Assembly: GCA_002725175.2 (NCBI GenBank)
Contig: PBQX02000112.1
Span: 1 to 6,712, forward strand
DNA: 6,712 bases
Direction: 5' to 3'
From: CACKLF01 sp002725175
Lineage (GTDB): Bacteria; Pseudomonadota; Alphaproteobacteria; Rhodobacterales; Rhodobacteraceae
Below, one piece after another: positions 1 through 4,519 of this stretch (the first letter of the stretch is position 1; each line of letters begins with the position of its first letter). Under the pieces are notes generated by a model. It saw nothing but the letters and a program-made list of their open reading frames with translations. It did no database searches and had not been told where the DNA came from. The position numbers and the translations under genes are program-made.

Positions 1-159
1 GCCGGTTTTTCTGGAACTGGTTTAATGCACGCTCCAGCCGCCGGACAAATAGTAAGAAATTTAGTTTTGAACAAGTCCACAAAAGACATCTCTATTGACG
101 CAATGTCTTCCTCTCGTTTCCTAAAAAACCAGGGACAGAAAGAGTACTCTGGGTTTTAG
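1..159 (+). CDS. FAD-dependent oxidoreductase (DAO family), C-terminal end only
   Basis: The window opens inside a gene. Frame 1 reads 52 codons to a TAG at 157-159. The visible peptide begins AGFSGTGLMHAPAAGQIV, which matches the C-terminal FAD-contacting motif of the D-amino-acid oxidase/sarcosine oxidase fold (typically GxxGxGxxxAPxxGxxxA). In these enzymes this glycine-rich turn closes over the flavin near its pyrophosphate/ribityl part and is followed by a helix and a short tail, as here. Family members oxidise amines or amino acids such as sarcosine, dimethylglycine or D-amino acids. The substrate cannot be told because the substrate-binding domain is outside the window. It converges with the Lrp/AsnC-like gene, leaving 23 bases between the two stops and no clear terminator. 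The fold assignment is good; the exact function is open. Confidence 0.8.
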   Translation, partial: AGFSGTGLMHAPAAGQIVRNLVLNKSTKDISIDAMSSSRFLKNQGQKEYSGF

Positions 160-182
160 TGATGTTCAGTCCCTACTAATTT

Positions 183-428
183 CTAAATAAATGCTTTAAA
201 GGTCAAGGTAGTGAGAGATCTTTCTATCCCTTCAATAGTTAATACATTTTCATTAACCCACTGTCCTATATCTGCTTCTTTTGGGGGATGAAACTGAACC
301 AATAGATCCCACTCTCCACTAGTCGAGTAGAGCTGAGTCACAATTTCACGTTCATAAAGTTCATCTGCTACCCTATAGGCAGTTCCGGGCTTACATCTCA
401 GTTGAACAAAAATAACATTCAGTGCCAT
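183..428 (-). CDS. Stand-alone Lrp/AsnC ligand-binding (RAM) domain protein
   Basis: An 81-residue protein consisting of one RAM domain, the effector-binding and oligomerisation half of Lrp/AsnC regulators. The pattern is FVQLRCKPGTAYRVADEL at residues 7-24, a central YSTSGEWDLLVQF (34-46), and GIERSLTTLTFKAF near the end (67-80), which matches the conserved IPGVxxTxTxxxL element. No helix-turn-helix precedes it, and there is no room for one before the start. Single-domain homologues of this length occur in Bacteria and Archaea and form alpha/beta-barrel dimers and octamers. They may bind amino acids or mix with full-length Lrp proteins; a DNA-binding role is not expected for it alone. The start at 426-428 has an AAGGA 11 bases upstream, rather distant, so initiation may be weak. 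A promoter-like pair lies upstream at 467-495. It sits tail-to-tail with an amine/amino-acid oxidase-type gene, which fits an amino-acid-sensing role by inference only. Confidence 0.85.
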   Translation of the reverse strand: MALNVIFVQLRCKPGTAYRVADELYEREIVTQLYSTSGEWDLLVQFHPPKEADIGQWVNENVLTIEGIERSLTTLTFKAFI

Positions 429-466
429 TAGCTTACCATTCCTTAGTTCATTAAAGGTTCACAAAA

Positions 467-495
467 ATTCTAAATGAATAATACTGAATAGACAA
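467..495 (-). promoter_or_regulatory. Sigma-70-like promoter for the Lrp/AsnC-like gene
   Basis: On the minus strand TTGTCT (490-495) and TAGAAT (467-472) are separated by exactly 17 bases. They match the -35 consensus at 4 of 6 positions and the -10 consensus at 5 of 6. Transcription would start near 460, giving a leader of about 30 bases before the ATG at 428. Its position in the 91-base gap downstream of the SRAP gene suggests independent transcription of the RAM-domain gene. It was read by eye, and AT-rich sequence yields such matches by chance. Confidence 0.45.
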
Positions 496-519
496 ACCTT
501 CTTTATACAAAATTATTTT

Positions 520-1098
520 TCATTCCCTCTGCTTAATAGCCTCTACTATTTCTTTGTCATTTACTATGCCTGAATTAACCTTTTTACTAACCAAATGTAT
601 TCCTAATCTATTGGGCGAATTGCATTTGAACAATTCTTCATCTTGTCCACTCAACCAAAATTCTAAACTATCTTTTGAGAAAAATACTGGGCGCCGATGA
701 TGTATATTTCTTAATATTCCTTCCGATTCTATTGTAACAATGGCACACCCTGTATCGTTAAAAATTCCGCCTAAGAAAAAATATTCATCTTTTAAATAAT
801 GGAAAAATGGCTCCTTTACTTTTCCAGCTCTTTTCCACTCAAACCAACCGCTTGAAAAAATACCGCATCTTTTAGCATTCCTAAATGAGGGCTTTTGTTT
901 TAATGTTTCGTAACGGGCGTTTATTAAATTTAATGGTTTAGGTGCCCAATTTGGAGAAAACAACCACTTCTTATTGAAGACCATATCTGTTTTCAACAAA
1001 ATTTGAGCGGAAGGAGCTATATTATAATTTGGAGATATATCTAAACCAAATTCTAAATTTATCGCCTCCACATTACCTAAAGAAAACCGCCCACACAT
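520..1098 (-). CDS. SRAP domain protein (YedK/HMCES family, abasic-site crosslinking)
   Basis: A 192-residue SRAP protein. Family members covalently trap abasic sites in single-stranded DNA through a thiazolidine formed with Cys2, shielding the lesion, and also act as autoproteases removing Met1. The signature is complete: MCGRF at the N-terminus with Cys2, NYNIAPS (24-30), INARYET (59-65) with the active-site Asn60, SGWFEWK (83-89) with catalytic Glu87, IHHRRP (132-137) with His133, and the terminal HLVSKKVNSG strand. Spacing parallels E. coli YedK (Asn75, Glu105, His160), but the protein is about 30 residues shorter, mostly in loops between the first strands and in the central sheet. The start is fixed because Cys2 must follow Met1, and AGGA lies 8 bases upstream. 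It is divergent from the TfoX-like gene across a 79-base region with an inverted repeat. Confidence 0.93.
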   Translation of the reverse strand: MCGRFSLGNVEAINLEFGLDISPNYNIAPSAQILLKTDMVFNKKWLFSPNWAPKPLNLINARYETLKQKPSFRNAKRCGIFSSGWFEWKRAGKVKEPFFHYLKDEYFFLGGIFNDTGCAIVTIESEGILRNIHHRRPVFFSKDSLEFWLSGQDEELFKCNSPNRLGIHLVSKKVNSGIVNDKEIVEAIKQRE

Positions 1099-1130
1099 AA
1101 TTAAATCCTGTAAAATATTACTCCAAAATC

Positions 1131-1156
1131 ATTCTATGGTATGATGCTCATAGAAT
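1131..1156. promoter_or_regulatory. Inverted repeat in the SRAP/TfoX divergent promoter region
   Basis: ATTCTATG (1131-1138) and CATAGAAT (1149-1156) form a perfect 8-bp inverted repeat with a 10-base spacer, centred between two divergent genes. Each arm contains an outward-facing TAGAAT hexamer that resembles a -10 box: the left one faces the SRAP gene (start near 1124), the right one the TfoX-like gene (start near 1163). A TATGAT also lies in the spacer on the plus strand. Convincing -35 boxes are not visible. It could be an operator for one dimeric regulator controlling both genes. It does not match the alphaproteobacterial LexA box pattern (GAAC-N7-GAAC / GTTC-N7-GTTC). Confidence 0.45.
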
Positions 1157-1177
1157 AATTCAAATTGGTAGATTAAA

Positions 1178-1525
1178 ATGAACAATCAAGAGTTTCTAGA
1201 ATACATATTTGAAAAACTAGAAAACCTAGATGGATTTTCTTCAGGAAAAATGTTTGGAGGTCATGTATTAAGAAGATATTCCTTGCCAATAGCATTGATT
1301 TTTCAAAATGAAATCTTCCTTAAAGCAGACGCTGTAAACAAATCATTTTATCAAGATGCAGGTGCTGAAATATTTTACTACCATAAAGGTGGAAAAAGAA
1401 TTGAAATATCCAACTACAAAGTACCAGCAGAAATTTTAGAGGATGACACACTTTTCGAAAAGTGGATAATGACTGCCTATGAGGCTGCAAAGAGAATTGA
1501 AATGAAAAAATTTAAATATCAATGA
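1178..1525 (+). CDS. TfoX/Sxy N-terminal domain protein
   Basis: A 115-residue protein that covers only the TfoX/Sxy N-terminal domain. Recognisable elements are KMFGGHVLRRY (24-34), a central strand pair ending FLKADAVN (47-54), YYHKGGKRIEISNYKVP (67-83), where family members have a Y-x-x-x-G-G-K/R core followed by YYxVP, and a final helix (residues 90-109, LFEKWIMTAYEAAKR). In gamma-proteobacteria full-length Sxy/TfoX activates competence genes with CRP, using two domains. One-domain forms like this are widespread in Alphaproteobacteria without an established function, so competence control should not be assumed. The ribosome binding site is poor (GGTAGAT). Its TGA overlaps the ATG of the first secreted-protein gene in ATGA, which suggests coupling. 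The divergent SRAP gene is also connected with DNA handling. Confidence 0.88.
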   Translation: MNNQEFLEYIFEKLENLDGFSSGKMFGGHVLRRYSLPIALIFQNEIFLKADAVNKSFYQDAGAEIFYYHKGGKRIEISNYKVPAEILEDDTLFEKWIMTAYEAAKRIEMKKFKYQ

Positions 1526-1917
1526 TGAGAACTTTTATAAAAATAATTAAACCGCTAATCAGTATGACTGCTTTTTTTCTTACGCTAAGTTCTGGAAGCA
1601 GTTATGCGGATTCTGGGAGCGGATATAAGTGTACGACCGAAATGTTTGTGGCTTTTCCAAACAATGAAAATCCAATACGTTATGACAATGAACATTTCAC
1701 TTTTTTCTGGAAAAATGATGACACGATCGTATTTGGAGACGAGCCCCTTTTTAAAGGGGCTGTCGCTCCTATAAAATATTCCTCAATAGAACTTTTTGAT
1801 GCTCGACTGGAATTTTCAACAATTTCCTATGCTGACGGTGCTTTTAATTATGCACAAACCCTCTACCAAACAATAACCGTCATACAAGCTAAATGTGAAA
1901 AAGATAAAAATGATTAA
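1522..1917 (+). CDS. Small secreted two-cysteine protein, array member 1
   Basis: I do not recognise a named family. The 131-residue product has a basic N-terminus, a hydrophobic core (about 11-23) and a likely signal peptidase I site after SSYA (residue 29), giving a mature chain of about 102 residues for the periplasm or beyond. The mature part starts with GYKC (Cys37) and ends with IQAKCE (Cys125), and contains no other cysteine, so a disulfide tying both ends together is plausible. Between them are alternating hydrophobic strand-like stretches (FTFFW, TIVFG, IKYSSI, LEFSTI, YQTITV), suggesting a small beta-rich fold. The same scheme recurs in the next two genes. The start ATG at 1522 lies within the ATGA overlap with the TfoX-like stop; ATG 1525 would serve equally. 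There is no clear Shine-Dalgarno, as expected for coupled translation. Confidence 0.8.
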   Translation: MMRTFIKIIKPLISMTAFFLTLSSGSSYADSGSGYKCTTEMFVAFPNNENPIRYDNEHFTFFWKNDDTIVFGDEPLFKGAVAPIKYSSIELFDARLEFSTISYADGAFNYAQTLYQTITVIQAKCEKDKND

Positions 1918-2323
1918 AATTCTAAACGCAAATAGAACCTTCTGCTTACTCTTTAATTATAACCTTATTTTTTTCTTTAGTATTCTTTACTTTAGCAATC
2001 CTGGTCATTCAGCAGTCGGAGACACATATGCATGCGAAAAAATTCAGGCCGTAAAAATCACAGAAGCCATAGAAAAAATAAAATTTAGATCCTTTAATTT
2101 TTCTTGGTTAGAAAAAACCATTCAGGTTTCCGAAGGGCTCATTTTTAATAATTACAATTATACGATTACTTATCAAAACAAAAACTCTTTTACTGCTGCG
2201 AATAGCACACTAGCTGCAATTATAAGGTTTTCGGAAACTCAAAAAGCTGCTTACCTCTCATTTACATTTTCTACACCTTTCTCGGTTACTAACTTATTGG
2301 CAAAATGCCAAAAACAAATCTAA
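1910..2323 (+). CDS. Small secreted two-cysteine protein, array member 2
   Basis: A 137-residue product of unknown function. I prefer the ATG at 1910-1912, overlapping the previous stop in ATGATTAA, to an in-frame GTG at 1895 that would only add five residues inside the upstream gene. The N-terminus is long and hydrophobic (LLFNYNLIFFFSILYF, 13-28), followed by a probable cleavage site after GHSA (residue 35). The mature chain of about 102 residues opens with DTYAC (Cys42) and closes with LLAKCQ (Cys133), and has no other cysteine. Strand-like segments (FNFSW, YNYTITY, LSFTF) sit at positions corresponding to those in members 1 and 3. It is Lys/Asn/Ile-rich, in line with the local AT bias. 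The signal peptide could instead act as an uncleaved anchor because its hydrophobic part is unusually long. A 65-base gap without a convincing terminator follows. Confidence 0.78.
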   Translation: MIKILNANRTFCLLFNYNLIFFFSILYFSNPGHSAVGDTYACEKIQAVKITEAIEKIKFRSFNFSWLEKTIQVSEGLIFNNYNYTITYQNKNSFTAANSTLAAIIRFSETQKAAYLSFTFSTPFSVTNLLAKCQKQI

Positions 2324-2388
2324 AAATTAAATTTTAATAAAAAGAAATCGTTATATATGAATACACTACATAAAGATCAGAGAAATAT

Positions 2389-2781
2389 ATGAGAAAAATA
2401 CTTTGCACAGTTTTTACAATTTTATTTATTTCAGCAGGATATACATATGCAGATATTCGCGGGCAATATAACTGCACATCTACTGGTTATATAGAAATGA
2501 ACCATGAAGGGCGTGTCAAAGATATTGAGTTAGAAAATTTTACTGTTGGATTTGAAGGACATGAAATGGTGGTTATGGGTGGATTTAGTTGGTTTCTATC
2601 TAATAGATTTCCTTATAAAATTAGTGCTGATCTTTCTATCATATCTGGCAGCAAACTAGGGGTGACATTTGTTTTTGAAAAGGGTCAACTTACTATAGCT
2701 GCAATTTATCCGAGCACGTGGAGTGAAACTACTCATATGAGAGGCATGACAGTATTACAGGCAAAATGTGAAGCTATATAA
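2389..2781 (+). CDS. Small secreted two-cysteine protein, array member 3
   Basis: A 130-residue product of unknown function with a classic signal peptide: MRK, hydrophobic core ILCTVFTILFISAG, and cleavage after YTYA (residue 21). Cys6 is inside the signal peptide and not in a lipobox, so a lipoprotein is unlikely. The mature chain of about 109 residues begins RGQYNC (Cys29) and ends VLQAKCEA (Cys127), matching member 1's GYKC and IQAKCE almost letter for letter. Internal elements FTVGF, FPYKIS and VTFVF echo the FxF, YxI and hydrophobic strands of its neighbours. The start at 2389 has a modest AGAG about six bases upstream. It ends 3 bases before the thioesterase start, so those two genes are probably co-transcribed. 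The cysteine frame and terminal motifs support common ancestry with members 1 and 2, although overall identity is low. Confidence 0.82.
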   Translation: MRKILCTVFTILFISAGYTYADIRGQYNCTSTGYIEMNHEGRVKDIELENFTVGFEGHEMVVMGGFSWFLSNRFPYKISADLSIISGSKLGVTFVFEKGQLTIAAIYPSTWSETTHMRGMTVLQAKCEAI

Positions 2782-2784
2782 GAC

Positions 2785-3213
2785 ATGACTGAACTGCCAA
2801 AATTTTTACCAATCACAATGGACAACGTTAACGAAGCTCATAATGCTATGTTTGCTGAATGGGTGAGACAACTTAATATTAAATACTTAGAAGTTACGCG
2901 AGGGACAGTGGTTGCAGATTATACCGTCGCAGATCAGGAAAAGTTTATATTAGGAGGTGTTTGTGGACAAGTTTTGATGGCACTAATGGACACTGTTTTT
3001 ACAGTCGCCGTCTGCACTACTGATACACCAAATAAAGGAACAATTAGCCAAAATAATAGCTTTCTTAGACCTGCTATTGGGGAAAAATTTATAGTAAAAG
3101 CACAAGTGAAGAAATTTGGAAAATCCATTACAATAGGTGAAACAGAGATAATCAATCCAGCTAATGAGAAAGTAATTTGCCAATCAATATCGACTTTCTC
3201 TATGCAAACCTAG
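2785..3213 (+). CDS. PaaI-like hotdog-fold thioesterase
   Basis: A 142-residue single hotdog domain, the usual length for 4HBT/PaaI enzymes, which hydrolyse acyl-CoA thioesters as cytoplasmic dimers or tetramers. The central helix is LGGVCGQVLMALMDTVFTVAV (56-76), corresponding to the HGGxxxxLxDxA element, with Asp69 at the usual acidic position. The following strands KGTISQNNSFLRPA (84-97), FIVKAQVKKFGKSITIGE (102-119) and a closing VICQSISTF (130-138) are typical. The His of HGG is Leu56 here, as I recall for an alphaproteobacterial GGVCGQ-type group, so substrate and catalytic strength are uncertain. The start at 2785 is 3 bases after the upstream stop and has only a weak AAGA-type ribosome site; M12 at 2818 is an alternative with no better signal. 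Its stop shares CTAG with the convergent BLUF gene. Confidence 0.85.
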   Translation: MTELPKFLPITMDNVNEAHNAMFAEWVRQLNIKYLEVTRGTVVADYTVADQEKFILGGVCGQVLMALMDTVFTVAVCTTDTPNKGTISQNNSFLRPAIGEKFIVKAQVKKFGKSITIGETEIINPANEKVICQSISTFSMQT

Positions 3214-3635
3214 CTAAATTGATCGATTTCTCTTGAAAGTCTTTTAAATACAAACAATGCTTCCTCTGGACTTAGTTTTCTGACTAGTCCATTTTTGACC
3301 TCATCAAAAGACCACATCCAAGTCTTAACTGGATCGTCTCTCATGGCCCAGGACGCAAATAGTCTTCTATCCGTTTTCCCTTCCTTCAATGGATGAAGCT
3401 CAAGGTGCCTATCATCCCGCTGTATCCTTTGAAATGTTTGATCTACAGCATCCTCAGGACCCTCTAAGAGTTGTAGATAGAGGTCAGATCGACAGATAAG
3501 AGCACCAGTAACATTTGATTTTGTATTATTATTTCTTGATGACAGAAGGATACTTTTTAAAACAGCGTCATCGAACCCAAACGGACGGGAAGCATAAATA
3601 ATATGCTTCAGTTCTTCCTTATCCTTACGTCTCAT
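3210..3635 (-). CDS. Stand-alone BLUF-domain blue-light photoreceptor (short PixD-like type)
   Basis: A 141-residue protein made of one BLUF domain plus two C-terminal helices, the layout of short BLUF proteins such as cyanobacterial PixD/Slr1694. By alignment from memory with PixD, every residue central to flavin photochemistry is kept: Tyr14 in HIIYAS (PixD Tyr8), Asn37 in RNNNTKSNVTG (Asn32), Gln55 in LYLQLLEGP (Gln50), and Trp96 and Met98 in FASWAM (Trp91, Met93). RIQRDDRH (70-77) matches the conserved I..D.RH helix end. It should bind FAD and show a small red shift in blue light. No output domain is present, so signalling would be by a protein partner, not identifiable here. It lies 45 bases downstream of the SDR gene on the same strand, possibly co-transcribed. 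The start at 3635 lacks a strong ribosome site, and an in-frame stop upstream rules out a longer form. Confidence 0.93.
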   Translation of the reverse strand: MRRKDKEELKHIIYASRPFGFDDAVLKSILLSSRNNNTKSNVTGALICRSDLYLQLLEGPEDAVDQTFQRIQRDDRHLELHPLKEGKTDRRLFASWAMRDDPVKTWMWSFDEVKNGLVRKLSPEEALFVFKRLSREIDQFS

Positions 3636-3680
3636 AAGCTCATTAATAGTTTATTTCAGGATTAAAAGCTAGATAAATGA

Positions 3681-4373
3681 TTAAAACTTTTCAATCCAAG
3701 GTCTTAACTCTATCTCCCAAGACCAAGAATTACGTTTTTGTCTATGAAAATCTAAATAAGATTTTGCTATGTCATCCGGATTAAGCATATCATCAAAACT
3801 TTCTTCATCCTTAGAACCTCTTAAGTTTGGCCCAATACTTCCATCTATTACAAAGTGCCCAATATGAATGTTTTCAGGGTGAAGTTCTCTAGCTAGCGAC
3901 TGAGCCAACCCTCTCAAACCAAACTTTCCCATGGCAAAAACTGAAGAATTAGCAAATCCTTTTACACCTGCAGTAGCGCCCGTAAAAAATAAACTTCCGT
4001 GGCCCAGTTTTTTCATCCTCTTTACAGCTTGTTGCGCTACTAAAAATGCCCCATAGCAGGTAATATCTAAAGCCTTTCGGACTTCAATTGGATCACATGA
4101 AGAAATCGCACCTCTTACCCGAAAAGAAGGATTATAAATAACTACGTCTGGCGATCCAAAATAATCATCAGTTTGCTTAAATAATTCTTCTACATCATCA
4201 ATATTTGAGGCATCACACTCAATTGCCTTAGCGTTACTCTCATTGGCTAAGAGTTCCAACTTTTTTACATCCCTCGCAGCAAGAACAACCTGCATTCCCT
4301 CTTTGTGAAAAAGCCTCGCAAGCGATGCGCTTAAGCCCTGCCCAACACCGACAATTATTACTTTTTCAGACAT
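3681..4373 (-). CDS. Short-chain dehydrogenase/reductase (SDR), FxxxK active-site variant
   Basis: A 230-residue Rossmann-fold oxidoreductase. An upstream in-frame ATG at 4406 is less likely: the ATG at 4371-4373 has AAAGGA five bases before it, and the protein then begins properly with MSEKVIIVGVGQGLSASLA, the glycine-rich NAD(P)-binding turn (about 9-13). Arg34 in LAARD after the second strand is compatible with NADPH. IECDASN (51-57) fits the adenine-pocket Asp, and VIYNPS (79-83) stands where NNAG usually is. The active site reads TGATAG (131-136) and FAMGK (146-150): the catalytic Tyr of YxxxK is Phe. A known SDR subgroup with FAxAKFALRGLAQ and a C-terminal WxxElxLRPW (here SWEIELRPW, 218-226) shares this, so it is a lineage trait and not a local mutation. 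The substrate is unknown. It is divergent from the zinc-ribbon gene. Confidence 0.9.
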   Translation of the reverse strand: MSEKVIIVGVGQGLSASLARLFHKEGMQVVLAARDVKKLELLANESNAKAIECDASNIDDVEELFKQTDDYFGSPDVVIYNPSFRVRGAISSCDPIEVRKALDITCYGAFLVAQQAVKRMKKLGHGSLFFTGATAGVKGFANSSVFAMGKFGLRGLAQSLARELHPENIHIGHFVIDGSIGPNLRGSKDEESFDDMLNPDDIAKSYLDFHRQKRNSWSWEIELRPWIEKF

Positions 4374-4477
4374 AAAGTTCCTTTGAAAATTGGCAAAGAG
4401 TACCATTAAAAAAGAAAAATGTTATTAGAAAAATAAAAAATAAAAATTTATCTATTTTTACTAAAATTTATTAGTTA

Positions 4478-4509
4478 TAGAACGTTTATAGTAATGATAA
4501 AACGTTCTA
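4478..4509. promoter_or_regulatory. Inverted repeat TAGAACGTTT...AAACGTTCTA in divergent promoter region
   Basis: TAGAACGTTT (4478-4487) and AAACGTTCTA (4500-4509) form a perfect 10-bp inverted repeat with a 12-base spacer. Each arm holds the self-complementary core AACGTT, and the two cores (4482-4487 and 4502-4507) repeat at exactly 20 bases, about two helical turns, so two dimers or one tetramer could bind the same face. It sits in the 146-base AT-rich gap between the SDR gene (-) and the zinc-ribbon gene (+), and its right arm runs directly into the AGGA (4509-4512) ribosome site of the latter. A -10-like TATAGT (4487-4492) lies in the spacer. No U-run follows, so it is not a terminator. 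The regulator is unknown. Confidence 0.55.
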
Positions 4510-4519
4510 GGAAAATGAA

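Noticed and set aside
129..157. Stem CCAGGG/CTCTGG followed by GTTTTAG at the end of the FAD oxidoreductase gene as a terminator
   Set aside because: The stem is only six pairs including a wobble, the loop is 12 bases, the T-run is four, and it lies inside the coding sequence.
1131..1156. SOS (LexA) box controlling the SRAP gene
   Set aside because: Neither GTTC-N7-GTTC nor GAAC-N7-GAAC is present in the divergent region.
1895..1909. GTG start for secreted gene 2, giving 142 residues
   Set aside because: It adds only five lysine-rich residues inside the previous gene, with no ribosome site. The ATG at 1910 overlapping the upstream stop is the more natural start.
2321..2336. Near-palindrome TAAAAATTAAATTTTA after secreted gene 2 as a terminator
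   Set aside because: It is made only of A and T with no G-C pairs and no following T-run; such sequences are common by chance here.
1522..2781. Toxin-immunity or contact-dependent system
   Set aside because: No polymorphic toxin, large adhesin or immunity pair is present. The three secreted proteins resemble each other and not a toxin/antidote pair.
2934..3183. Minus-strand open frames of 66 and 73 codons inside the thioesterase gene
   Set aside because: They lie antisense to a clear hotdog domain, have no ribosome binding site, and encode low-complexity hydrophobic sequence of the kind produced by antisense reading.
4374..4406. Longer start of the SDR gene at 4406
   Set aside because: The added eleven residues have no ribosome site before them and precede the first Rossmann strand without purpose; ATG 4373 has a strong AAAGGA.
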